Of a stretch of 64,000 nt of DNA, positions 8,896-17,206 are shown one piece after another. Origin of the DNA: Roseibacillus persicicus (lineage in GTDB: Bacteria > Verrucomicrobiota > Verrucomicrobiia > Verrucomicrobiales > Akkermansiaceae); assembly GCF_014651675.1 (NCBI RefSeq), contig NZ_BMXI01000006.1, forward strand, positions 62,001-126,000. Direction: 5' to 3'. Positions within the stretch are counted from its first letter, which is position 1, and the number at the start of each line of letters is the position of its first letter. The translations under genes and the position numbers were made by a program. The notes under the pieces were generated by a model. That model saw only the letters and a program-made list of their open reading frames with translations, did no database searches and was not told the DNA's origin.

Positions 8896-11442
8896 ATGAA
8901 AATGAAATACTTTTACGGCCTGACGGCGGCACTGGCGGCCCCGGCGGCCTTTTCGCAGATAGTAATTAATGAGATCGACTCCGACACTCCGAGTTCTGAT
9001 ACCGCTGAGTTTGTGGAGCTTTACAATGCCGGATCTGAGGCCGTCGCTTTGACTGGCCACGCGCTTGTTTTTTTCAACGGAAGCAATGATTCGGAATACC
9101 AGACCGTTGACTTGGGTGCTGCTTCAATTGCTGCGGGAGACTTTCTAGTGATTGGAAACGCGGCGGTGCCGAACGTGGATATCGTGATTCCTGATGGTTC
9201 GATTCAAAATGGTCCGGACGGTGTTGGACTCTACAACGGAGCGACCGCTGCCGCGTATATCGCCGAGACAGAGACTGCTCCTCTCGGCGGCGCCGATTTG
9301 GTCGATGCCTTGGTATACGGGGCCAGTGACCCCGACGCGACCGGTCTTCTTACTGCTCTTGGCGAAACGACACAGTATGACGAGTCAGCCAACTCTCTGC
9401 ACACTGTTGAATCGATCCAGCGAAATCCGGATGGTTCGGAAACCTTCGAAACAAAGGAGCCAACTCCGGGCGAAACCAACTTTACTCTCCCCAAGCTTAC
9501 GTTGACCTTGGATCCTTCCTCCGTGAGCGAGGGGGATGGGGAGGGAGTCATCTTTGGTGAAATCATTGTTCCTGAGCCTGTTGTTGGCGATTTAGTAATC
9601 ACGATTGGGATCAGTGACGTGACGGAGCTGGATGGCCCGACCACTGTTACGATTGTGGACGGTGATGACTTCGTTGCCTTTGAATTGGATGCTGTCGACG
9701 ATATGGATATCGATGGCCTTCAGACCGTCGTTGTAACTGCGTCCGCAAGCGGTTATCAGGATGGTACTGTTGATGTCTTCGTTGCAGACGATGACTTGGA
9801 ACTTCCCGAGATCGTTATCAACGAAATGCAGGTGAAGGCCGGGGGAGACGACCCTCAGTTTGTAGAGCTTTATAACAACCAAGGGACTGCTGTTGATTTG
9901 GCGGGGTGGTCAGTGAAGGCCTATGGCAGTGATACCGGTGATACCGTAAATTTCGGAAACCTTCTTGGTTCGTTCACCATCCCTTCCGGTAGTCCTGTTC
10001 TTTTGGCTCCGGGCGAATTTTATCTTGCGGGTGATTCTGTCTTCGAGAGCATTTATGGGATTACTCCCGATCTGCAGGTTGAGCCAGGGTTTGGACTGTT
10101 TGATATTACAATGATCCTTTTTGACGCGGACGACAATGCTGTCTTCACAGTGTTCAGTCAGGACGACGATGCTACTAATCAGGCAAATAATGCGGGAGCC
10201 CCTACGGTTGCTGATATTACGATCAACGATGGTTTTAATTCGCCTGCTGGTTATTATTTGGATTCCGACGGGGGAACGACCGCAAGCTTGATCGAGTTTG
10301 CTCCGCAGCCGGCTTCGTCGGCAACCCCCGGTCAAACGAATGGCGTTTTCATTGACCGGCTTAGAATTGAACTCGACACTACTTTCTTCTCGGAAGCAGA
10401 CGGTGCCGGAGTTGCGACCGCGACTGTGACCCGTGTCAACAATTCGACAGATCCGCTCACTGTTACTCTCTCAAGCGCAGACCCGACTGAAGTGGTCTTC
10501 CAATCTGCCACTTTGAGTTTTGCGGCAGGTGAGGAGGAGTTGACGGTCATGTTGGATGCCGTCGATGACATGGATGAGGACGGGTTGCAGGAGGTTCTCT
10601 TGACCGCCAGTGCTACTGGCTTTGAGGACGGAACTGCCACCGTGTCGGTCGCGGACGATGAGTCCACAATTGGTGCTTCGGATGTTCTGATTACCCAATA
10701 TTCCGAAGGCACATCGTTCAATAAGTTCATTGAGCTGACGAATGTTGGTTCGTCTTCCATCACCTTGGCTGGCTGGCAATTGACTTTGTGGGCTAACGGC
10801 AATCGGGAATCTTGGAAGACGGCGACCGGTGGATCGTCTTCAGCCTTCGACCTTTCCGAAGTCACTCTGGCTGCTGGAGAGTCGTTCGTTGTCGCCCATG
10901 GCAGCGCGGATACTCCTGCAGGAGTTGCTGATGTGACTGATAGCGGTGTGGCCAACTTCAACGGAGACGATTCTGTGGTTCTTTACAGCGGCGCTCTCAA
11001 TCCTTCAAATATTGCTGATGCGGTGAGTTTGGCGGCTAGCGATGCGTCGAATAAGAGCTTGGTCCGTCTGAGTCTCGATACGGGTTGGGATTTGGTGGCT
11101 GCTTCCAGCTTCTTGGACTATCCCTCGGTTTGGGGGGAAATCGACTTGGCGACGGTGGAGGCGGCCGTCGACGGTGATACAAATTATTTGGGATACTTCG
11201 AAGTGACAGAGCCTTCCGACTACATCGTCGCCATCTCCGATTGTTCCTACTCGGCTGGGCAGTTTGTGATTAACTTCACGGCTTCTGGGTCTTCGGACAT
11301 CTATGTGAGCACGGATTTGACGACTTGGGGAGAGGCGACCAATGGTGCTGGAGTGGCTTCGGGCACTTACACCGATACTGCTCCTCCTGCTGGGAAGGCG
11401 TTCTACTTGATTCAGGAAGCTGGCACGCCGGCTCCTGAGTAG
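8896..11442 (+). CDS. Secreted multi-domain protein with lamin-tail and Calx-beta-like domains (copy 2)
   Basis: This 848-residue protein is a paralogue of the gene at 6078-8702. A signal peptide (about 1-20) leads to a lamin-tail domain (about 22-190, IVINEIDSDTPSSDTAEF) and a Calx-beta-like domain (about 195-300). A second lamin-tail domain (about 305-490, DPQFVELYNN), another Calx-beta-like domain (about 495-595) and a third lamin-tail domain (about 600-740, NKFIELTNVGSSSITLAGW) follow. The C-terminal module (SSDIYVSTDLTTWGEATNG) matches copy 1. Where copy 1 has its FTDYGW domain, this copy has a third lamin-tail domain. Codons here are visibly richer in T-ending forms than in copy 1, pointing to different history or expression. 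A calcium-binding or adhesive role is possible but unproven. Confidence 0.86.
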   Translation: MKMKYFYGLTAALAAPAAFSQIVINEIDSDTPSSDTAEFVELYNAGSEAVALTGHALVFFNGSNDSEYQTVDLGAASIAAGDFLVIGNAAVPNVDIVIPDGSIQNGPDGVGLYNGATAAAYIAETETAPLGGADLVDALVYGASDPDATGLLTALGETTQYDESANSLHTVESIQRNPDGSETFETKEPTPGETNFTLPKLTLTLDPSSVSEGDGEGVIFGEIIVPEPVVGDLVITIGISDVTELDGPTTVTIVDGDDFVAFELDAVDDMDIDGLQTVVVTASASGYQDGTVDVFVADDDLELPEIVINEMQVKAGGDDPQFVELYNNQGTAVDLAGWSVKAYGSDTGDTVNFGNLLGSFTIPSGSPVLLAPGEFYLAGDSVFESIYGITPDLQVEPGFGLFDITMILFDADDNAVFTVFSQDDDATNQANNAGAPTVADITINDGFNSPAGYYLDSDGGTTASLIEFAPQPASSATPGQTNGVFIDRLRIELDTTFFSEADGAGVATATVTRVNNSTDPLTVTLSSADPTEVVFQSATLSFAAGEEELTVMLDAVDDMDEDGLQEVLLTASATGFEDGTATVSVADDESTIGASDVLITQYSEGTSFNKFIELTNVGSSSITLAGWQLTLWANGNRESWKTATGGSSSAFDLSEVTLAAGESFVVAHGSADTPAGVADVTDSGVANFNGDDSVVLYSGALNPSNIADAVSLAASDASNKSLVRLSLDTGWDLVAASSFLDYPSVWGEIDLATVEAAVDGDTNYLGYFEVTEPSDYIVAISDCSYSAGQFVINFTASGSSDIYVSTDLTTWGEATNGAGVASGTYTDTAPPAGKAFYLIQEAGTPAPE

Positions 11443-11468
11443 GTCCGACTCGATTGAACCTTTGAGAC

Positions 11469-11499
11469 CCGGCACTCTTCGAGTTGCCGGTTTTTTTTT
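11469..11499 (+). terminator. Intrinsic terminator after lamin-tail gene 2
   Basis: A CCGGCA/TGCCGG stem (11469-11474 with 11485-11490) is extended by CTC/GAG with a TTC loop and runs straight into nine T bases. It separates the lamin-tail gene from the type II secretion block. The remaining 145 bases up to the ATG at 11644 should hold the gspG promoter, but I see no convincing consensus. Confidence 0.9.
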
Positions 11500-11643
11500 G
11501 TAGAAAAAGAGAGTGAGAGACGGCTGGGGAAGCTGTTTGCCCCTAGGGTGGGAGCTGAGGCCAAAAATTGCTGACAACTTTTCATTTCGCGGGCGTTTCA
11601 TCCTGCATAGACTGTGTTGGCACAGCACAAACCATTGATAGAT

Positions 11644-12084
11644 ATGAAAGGAACAGGCAAAAAGACTCTTCACGCTTCTCACGCCCGCGGATTCTCCCTT
11701 TTGGAGATGATTGTGGTACTCGGCATTATTGGACTCATTCTCTCCGTCGCGGTTGCGGTGGTGGGCAAATCCAGTGACACTGCCAACATCAAGATGTCCG
11801 AGACTCTCGTGAAGGGGGTCGAGACCAAGTTGCGGGAATACCGGATGCTGGGAGGGATGTATCCCTCGCAGGCTCAGGGCTTGCAAGCTCTCGTGACCAA
11901 GCCCTCGATGGCGCCCGTGCCGAAGCGTTACAACTCTCTCTACGACGAAGTTCCCACCGATCCCTGGGGCAAGGAGCTCAAGTATGTTTACCCCGGCAGC
12001 AAGGATGCCAGCACTCCGGAGGTGATTTCCGCCGGTCCTGACGGCATTTTTGACAACGAAGATGATATCAGCAGTCAAGACTAG
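11644..12084 (+). CDS. gspG: Type II secretion major pseudopilin GspG
   Basis: GspG polymerises into the periplasmic pseudopilus that pushes substrates through the secretin. The 146-residue protein has a class III prepilin leader cut before Phe in RGFSLLEMIVVLGIIGLI (Glu at +5), then the helix. The diagnostic family features are all present: YPSQAQGLQALVTKP, DPWGKELKYVYPG and the C-terminal ISAGPDGIFDNEDDI calcium-site loop. The ATG at 11644 is chosen over an upstream TTG. It leads the block gspG-H-I-J-K-L-M, whose neighbours mostly overlap, so it is the likely first gene of the operon. A prepilin peptidase must be encoded elsewhere. Confidence 0.95.
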   Translation: MKGTGKKTLHASHARGFSLLEMIVVLGIIGLILSVAVAVVGKSSDTANIKMSETLVKGVETKLREYRMLGGMYPSQAQGLQALVTKPSMAPVPKRYNSLYDEVPTDPWGKELKYVYPGSKDASTPEVISAGPDGIFDNEDDISSQD

Positions 12085-12667
12085 GCCGTCACGCTCCCGG
12101 CAAGGTGGATTCACCCTGCTGGAGATGATGGTCACGCTCAGTCTGGTGGCGCTGCTGGTGAGCTTCGTCTTCATGCAATACAAGCCCGACAGTCCGTCGG
12201 AGCGCATGAAGAAGGCGACGGTCTCGTTGGAAGCTCTTTCCGCCCGGGGGCACACCATGGCGATCCTGCACCAGAAGCCGTTTTGGTTGCGGTTCGAGCG
12301 GAATCAGGTGATTTTGCAAGGGGCAGAGCTCACGACGGTTGATACCAGCGGCCCCAGTGACGAGTTGGGCGCATCTTATGATGAGGAAGAGGCTGATGCC
12401 AACGAGATTCAATCGCTGATTGTCGACTATGATTCATACACTTTCCCAGATGGAATGGAGGTCTTCGTGCGACGGTGGGGGGCGGCCCAGCAAGCCTGGT
12501 TTCATCAGGAAAAGCCGGAAGACCCGGTCATCTTCTGGAACTTTGAGCAAAGCGGTCTGTGCGAGCCGATTTCCTTGCGACTGGAGATTGGCGAAAGTTG
12601 GACCGAATTGGAAATGGACCCTTTAACTGCCCGAGTGGCTGACGAGTTCAGCGAGATCTATGATTAA
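12062..12667 (+). CDS. gspH: Type II secretion minor pseudopilin GspH-like
   Basis: This 201-residue protein has a prepilin leader ending in GG before FTLLEMMVTLSLVALLV, the class III signal peptide of pseudopilins. A beta-rich globular part with several Trp residues follows. Its place between gspG and gspI and its size fit the minor pseudopilin GspH, though the globular domain is too divergent to assign from motif alone. The ATG at 12062 overlaps the last 23 bases of gspG in another frame, which implies coupled translation. It should sit at or near the tip of the pseudopilus. Confidence 0.82.
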   Translation: MISAVKTRPSRSRQGGFTLLEMMVTLSLVALLVSFVFMQYKPDSPSERMKKATVSLEALSARGHTMAILHQKPFWLRFERNQVILQGAELTTVDTSGPSDELGASYDEEEADANEIQSLIVDYDSYTFPDGMEVFVRRWGAAQQAWFHQEKPEDPVIFWNFEQSGLCEPISLRLEIGESWTELEMDPLTARVADEFSEIYD

Positions 12668-13064
12668 TTTTTCCCCAAAACGTGGCTTCGTGATGATGGA
12701 GGTCCTCATCGCGGTTTCGCTCTTTGCTATTGTCGGCACCGCGATGGTGGTGGCCATCAATGATGTGGGGAATCTCACCTTTGAGCTTCATCGTGGGCAA
12801 AGGCTCTCGCGCATTCTCGATAGTGAATTGCGTCGGGCGATGTCGGTGCCGAATCTGGAAGAGGGGACGGAGACCCGCGAGCTGGCGGAGCTGGGGGTGG
12901 AGATCGAAACCGTGATCGAGCCCATCGAGGAAATGGAGAATCAAGACGGCCAAGTGCTCTCCAATATGTTTCGCATCCAAGTCACTGCCTATTGGCGGGC
13001 GGACGGCATGGATCAAAGTCAAACCACTGAAACCTGGCGATATGCGCGGCTATACCGGCAATAA
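12660..13064 (+). CDS. gspI: Type II secretion minor pseudopilin GspI-like
   Basis: The 134-residue product has a short leader (MINFSPKRG) before FVMMEVLIAVSLFAIVG, again a prepilin-peptidase site with Glu at +5. The size and the position before gspJ and gspK fit GspI, the hub that nucleates the GspI-J-K tip complex. It overlaps gspH by eight bases at its start and gspJ by 23 bases at its end. The globular part is divergent, so the I assignment rests on order and size. Confidence 0.82.
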   Translation: MINFSPKRGFVMMEVLIAVSLFAIVGTAMVVAINDVGNLTFELHRGQRLSRILDSELRRAMSVPNLEEGTETRELAELGVEIETVIEPIEEMENQDGQVLSNMFRIQVTAYWRADGMDQSQTTETWRYARLYRQ

Positions 13065-13806
13065 TTTTACCCAACCCAAAGGCTATCTTTTGCTGGAGGT
13101 GATTCTGGCAATGGGTCTCGCCGCGGCCTTGTTGAGCGGAATCTTCGCCATTGCCACGGGCTCGATGAGTCTGGCTGAAAAGGTGGTGGAAGAGGGCCGC
13201 TACCAAACCCGGCGGGAGGCGTTTCTGAACTTTCTGGGCCGGAACTTCGAGCAATTGCCCGGTAATGCGGTGGTGGAGCTGGTGACTCAGGACACTTCGC
13301 AGCGCTTTCTCCCGACCTTAACGATCCAGAACGCCCCCGTGTCCTTTGCCTTTGCGGGGCAGCCTATCTCTGCTCAGGCGATTGTCCTGACTACGGTGCC
13401 CGTTCCCAGTGGGGGTGTGAATGTGGTGTTGGAATACTACGAGGAGCCTCTTCTGGATGATGAAGACAGCCTTGCTGAGGACAGGCAGGAACCTGCGGGG
13501 TCTATCATTCTGTATCGCGATATCTGGCGCTTCGAGCTGCGGGTGCTGGACTCTCGCACGATGGAATGGATTAGCGATTGGGATATTCAGGGGCGACTTC
13601 CCTTGCAGATTGAGCTCAATGCCGTGTTCGAGCCCAATGGGGAAGAGGTCATTCACTACTTCTGGATTCCGCCCAAGACCAATCCCGCCGCCTTGATGCG
13701 GAGTATCAATCAACAGCAGCAAGGGACAGGAACCACCACCACGCCAACCCCAACCCCGGGCCAAGGCGGGGCGACTCCAAGCATTCCGGGAGGAGGAACA
13801 CGATGA
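13042..13806 (+). CDS. gspJ: Type II secretion minor pseudopilin GspJ-like
   Basis: The 254-residue protein has a prepilin-like N-terminus: KGYLLLEVILAMGLAAALL gives a cleavage site after Gly with Glu at +5. The globular domain is larger than in GspH or GspI, as expected for GspJ, which pairs with GspI and GspK at the pseudopilus tip. The last 35 residues form a low-complexity tail of Gln, Thr, Pro and Gly (after about residue 220). This tail is not typical and may be disordered. Its final bases overlap the ATG of gspK. Confidence 0.82.
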   Translation: MRGYTGNNFTQPKGYLLLEVILAMGLAAALLSGIFAIATGSMSLAEKVVEEGRYQTRREAFLNFLGRNFEQLPGNAVVELVTQDTSQRFLPTLTIQNAPVSFAFAGQPISAQAIVLTTVPVPSGGVNVVLEYYEEPLLDDEDSLAEDRQEPAGSIILYRDIWRFELRVLDSRTMEWISDWDIQGRLPLQIELNAVFEPNGEEVIHYFWIPPKTNPAALMRSINQQQQGTGTTTTPTPTPGQGGATPSIPGGGTR

Positions 13807-14756
13807 AGGGCGCGCGGCAGAGGAATCGAGGCTCAACGATGGTGGCGGTCTTTTGGCTGCTTTCCATCCTCGGGATTGCCCTGTTTTCCGTGATTACTTT
13901 GGTCAAATTTGAAAGCGACCTGGTTGCTTCCCAGACGCAGGGCACGCGAGCGCGGCACTTTGCGGAGATGGGCATCGCGGTGGGAGCCAATCCCGTGGTG
14001 CAACGTGATGACCCGATTCTGCGCCAGGTGATGGAAGGCGGGACCGAAGGATTCAGCTGCCAGATTGAGTCCGAGGCCGACAAGCTCGACATCAATTTGC
14101 TTCTGAGTAATCAGGATCCCGTGGCCGATGACAAGGGCTGGCTGCGTGAACTCTTTTTCGATTGGGGGATGGAGCTGGAAGAAGCCCAAGCCCTCGCGGA
14201 TGCTCTCGTCGACTGGGTGGACGCGGGTGATACCGAGGAACTCAATGGTGCGGAAGCTCCGTACTACGAGAGCCTGGGCTTTCTGGACCGTCCCTTTAAC
14301 CGTCCTTTTTACAGTTTGGACGAAATGCGCTTCGTGAGGGGCATGGACGTCTTGGAGCGGGTGAATCCCAACTGGCAGGACTGGTTCACGGTCTGGACCC
14401 AGAGTGGTCTCGATGTGAATGAGGCGAGCGCGGAGAAGTTGGCCCGCGTGCTCAATGTGTCGATCGATGACGCCGATATCATCCCCGAAACGGTTCGAGG
14501 TCCGGATGGGATTCGGGGCACTGAGGATGATCAACCTTTTCAAGGACCCGAAGCTGCAGCCGGTCCTCAGGGGGCGGTCTACATGACCGAGGAGGAGTTT
14601 GCCCAACACGGGCACCGCATCACCGCCAATAGTCCAACAACCCGATTGGAAAGCACAGGCTGGTCGGGTGACGTAAAAAGGCGGGTGACTTTAATTATTA
14701 GGAATCGTGAGGGGAACCCTACTCTGCTAGAACGTCGCGAGGAAATCGTGCAATAG
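13803..14756 (+). CDS. gspK: Type II secretion minor pseudopilin GspK-like
   Basis: This 317-residue protein has an N-terminal hydrophobic helix after a basic stretch (MKGARQRNRGSTMVAVFW). It then shows the GspK layout: LDINLLLSN, an alpha-helical region with ADALVDWVDAGD, and AEAPYYE. The helix-hairpin-helix-like part includes DVNEASAEKLARVL. The usual Glu at +5 of the pseudopilin helix is absent, as is normal for GspK, which caps the tip. A GGAGGAGG ribosome site lies six bases before the ATG at 13803, and the start overlaps the gspJ stop. Confidence 0.88.
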   Translation: MKGARQRNRGSTMVAVFWLLSILGIALFSVITLVKFESDLVASQTQGTRARHFAEMGIAVGANPVVQRDDPILRQVMEGGTEGFSCQIESEADKLDINLLLSNQDPVADDKGWLRELFFDWGMELEEAQALADALVDWVDAGDTEELNGAEAPYYESLGFLDRPFNRPFYSLDEMRFVRGMDVLERVNPNWQDWFTVWTQSGLDVNEASAEKLARVLNVSIDDADIIPETVRGPDGIRGTEDDQPFQGPEAAAGPQGAVYMTEEEFAQHGHRITANSPTTRLESTGWSGDVKRRVTLIIRNREGNPTLLERREEIVQ

Positions 14757-14786
14757 TCTGTGAATTTCATCAGTTAGAACAATTAC

Positions 14787-16073
14787 GTGAGTCAAAAAGG
14801 TAAGAAAAATGACCAAGTGCTCCTCTTCCCAGGGGCCGAAGGCTGGGAAATTTGGCGTGGGAATGAATCCTTAAGCCTCTTGAAAGCCACGGCCGAGCGG
14901 GAGGCGCTTTCCGTCGATGGAGTACCTGGGGGCAATTTGACGATGGCTTTTCCGGTCCGCGACGTCTCGGCGGCTCCCTTTGTTGCTGCTACCGGGGATA
15001 AGGAAATGTTCCGCGACTTGGCCGACCTTCATTTGGAGCGGAGTGGCTTGCGAGCCAGTGATGCGGCGGGTTCCCTGAGTGATTGTTTCACCCTGCGGAC
15101 CGACGAGGAAGAAGCTCTGCTACTTCCCGTTGTGCTTTCGCCCCCGCCTGAAGGAGGGCTTCCCAAGAAGTCGCCCAAGGCCTTTGATATTTCCGCCCGA
15201 TGTCTCCCCATGCCGCCTAATGCAGTGGTGCTGTGGCGCGAGTTCGGTCGCTGGGTTTTTGCGGTTTCCGACGCCAAAGGACAGACCGTCTATTTCCAGG
15301 CCTTGCCGGGTGCTCTTTTCGACCAGCAATTGGCCCGCGAAGTGGCGCTGGGAACGGCGCAGCTTTCCATGCAGGAAGTGCTGTCCGCGACATTGGAAAA
15401 GTGCGAAATCTGGACTGGAGAAGGGGAATTTCCTCCCTCCGACGAAAGCCAGGCGGCGCTGAGCAAATATCTTGAGCTCGATGTGCAGGCCGTGCGCAAG
15501 CCCTCGCCTCGAATCCCCGAGGTCGTGAGTCACCTCCTTCCGGCGGATATTCGTGCGGAGCGGGTGGCGATGCAGAAAGCACGACAAACCAAATTGGCAG
15601 TGGCGGCGGGAGTGATCGCTTACCTCGGTCTCATCGGATTTTTAACCTACAAGTTTAATGATGCCAAGACCCGCACGGAGATCGCGGAGAAGCGTGCCGC
15701 GGCGTCCAATCCGGTGGCCGAGGAGGTCGCGCGGTTCACTTCAAAATGGGATGAACTCCAGCCGGTGGTGGAGAACGAGTATTGGCCTATCGAACAGTAT
15801 TTCCGCGCTTATCAAGCTGCGCCCAAAGACGGCCTGCGCATCAAGGTGGCGGAGATGCACAACGAAGTGCAGTTCCAGGCGGGCCAAGGGGCCTCTCTCA
15901 AGCGCTTCATGATTCTTGAAGGGGAAAGCACTGCCCCTGAGCAAGCTTTGGAATTCGGCGAAAACCTGAAGAAGAGCGACTACTTTTCGAGCTTTGAGTG
16001 GAGTATTAAGAGCCCTCGACAGACAAATACTGGCGCCTGGAGCTTTATCTATGAAACAAGCCTTGCGCTTTAA
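14787..16073 (+). CDS. gspL: Type II secretion inner-membrane platform protein GspL-like
   Basis: This 428-residue protein fits GspL. A large cytoplasmic part resembles the PilM/GspL actin-like fold only loosely. A single membrane helix lies at about residues 270-290 (VAAGVIAYLGLIGFLTY). A periplasmic part of about 135 residues completes it. GspL links the secretion ATPase GspE to the pseudopilus. It starts with GTG at 14787; there is no nearby in-frame ATG, and the gap to gspK is 30 bases. Assignment leans on topology and on its place between gspK and a gspM-like gene. gspE and gspF are not in the window. Confidence 0.78.
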   Translation: MSQKGKKNDQVLLFPGAEGWEIWRGNESLSLLKATAEREALSVDGVPGGNLTMAFPVRDVSAAPFVAATGDKEMFRDLADLHLERSGLRASDAAGSLSDCFTLRTDEEEALLLPVVLSPPPEGGLPKKSPKAFDISARCLPMPPNAVVLWREFGRWVFAVSDAKGQTVYFQALPGALFDQQLAREVALGTAQLSMQEVLSATLEKCEIWTGEGEFPPSDESQAALSKYLELDVQAVRKPSPRIPEVVSHLLPADIRAERVAMQKARQTKLAVAAGVIAYLGLIGFLTYKFNDAKTRTEIAEKRAAASNPVAEEVARFTSKWDELQPVVENEYWPIEQYFRAYQAAPKDGLRIKVAEMHNEVQFQAGQGASLKRFMILEGESTAPEQALEFGENLKKSDYFSSFEWSIKSPRQTNTGAWSFIYETSLAL

Positions 16074-16079
16074 ATTCTA

Positions 16080-16619
16080 ATGACTTCACGCGAACGAAAT
16101 TTACTCATCCTGCTGGTGGTGATGGCCTTCCTGGTGGTCAACTTTTTGGCCTACCGAGTTTGGTATGCACCCAAAATGGCCGAAATGCAGGCCACGATGG
16201 AAAGCGCCGAACAGAAAGCCGAGGCGAACGAGGGAATGGGGGCCGTCTTGGATGCGGTGGCCAAAGATCAAGAGTGGCTCAACCGCTTCGAGCCCAAGCC
16301 GACTTCCGAAGGGAAAATGAAGACTCGAATGCAGCAATTGGCTTCCAATGAAGCGGTGCGAGCGGGTTTGAAAATTAAGAAGGAGGGTTTCGTTGACGGA
16401 GTGATTGACCCGAATCTTCACTATCATCGGGCTCGTTACGATATGGAAGTCAATGGAACCGAGGCCTCAATTTATCGGTGGTTGGATCGTCTTCATAATC
16501 CCAACGAATTTCGGGTTGTTACTTTTGTCAAGCTGGAGCCCCAGCGCGACGACGCCGAGCGGGCAGACTGCCGCATCTATCTAGACCAATGGTTCGTACC
16601 GGAAGGAGATCAAATATGA
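16080..16619 (+). CDS. gspM: Type II secretion platform protein GspM/PilO-like
   Basis: The 179-residue product has one membrane helix near its N-terminus (LLILLVVMAFLVVNFLAY). A periplasmic helix with heptad character and a small alpha/beta domain follow, which is the topology of GspM and PilO. GspM partners GspL in the inner-membrane platform. It begins six bases after the GspL stop and its TGA overlaps the ATG of the next gene. Sequence similarity to known GspM is not obvious by eye, so the call is based on topology and order. Confidence 0.75.
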   Translation: MTSRERNLLILLVVMAFLVVNFLAYRVWYAPKMAEMQATMESAEQKAEANEGMGAVLDAVAKDQEWLNRFEPKPTSEGKMKTRMQQLASNEAVRAGLKIKKEGFVDGVIDPNLHYHRARYDMEVNGTEASIYRWLDRLHNPNEFRVVTFVKLEPQRDDAERADCRIYLDQWFVPEGDQI

Positions 16620-17200
16620 AACTTACTCTGACATTTCTCATCGCCTCAGTCGCCTGTATCGCGGCCCAGGCTCCCCGCAAGGAGCCGCTGACGAAGTATC
16701 GCCAGCTTTGGGAAAATTCCTTGATTACTGACCAGCCCGAGGTTGTGGGGCCAGGAACGGAAGAGCCTCCGAGTGAACTCGATGACTACGTGCTTGGTGG
16801 TTGGACCCAATCCAGTCAGGGCTACTTGGTGAGCTTGATCAATACCAAGGACCCAAAAGCCCGGGTCGCCATTGGACCGGGAATTCCAAATAAAAAGGGT
16901 TTCCGAATCCTCGATGTGAAGCGCGATCCCGCCAATTACATGTCGAGTGAAGTGCTCGTGGAGCTCGCGGGGAAAAAGAAGTGGATTGGTTACGAGGAGA
17001 AGTTCCTTGTCGTGCAGCAACCACCAGCCGTAGCCCAACAGAACAAGGCGCAAATGGCAGCTGCGCAAAGAGCGGCCCAACAAAATCAAAAGCAGGCCCA
17101 GCCACCCATTCCCACCAGCAATAACAATAATCAAAGAAGTGGCAACACCAAGCAAGCCACCCCTCGTGTTCGTCGCGTCCCAGTTCCTCCCAAGAATTAA
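16616..17200 (+). CDS. Small periplasmic protein between gspM and gspD, possible GspC/PilP-type partner
   Basis: The 194-residue product has a signal peptide (MKLTLTFLIASVACIAAQA). A compact region of about 110 residues with DDYVLGGWTQSSQGYLVSL and KGFRILDVKRDP follows. The tail is rich in Gln, Asn, Ala and basic residues (about 135-194). I recognise no family. Its place, overlapping gspM and six bases before the secretin gene, is where gspC or pilP (the link between platform and secretin) is found in other systems. That role is an inference from position; a standard GspC homology-region domain is not evident. Confidence 0.65.
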   Translation: MKLTLTFLIASVACIAAQAPRKEPLTKYRQLWENSLITDQPEVVGPGTEEPPSELDDYVLGGWTQSSQGYLVSLINTKDPKARVAIGPGIPNKKGFRILDVKRDPANYMSSEVLVELAGKKKWIGYEEKFLVVQQPPAVAQQNKAQMAAAQRAAQQNQKQAQPPIPTSNNNNQRSGNTKQATPRVRRVPVPPKN

Positions 17201-17206
17201 TCTATC

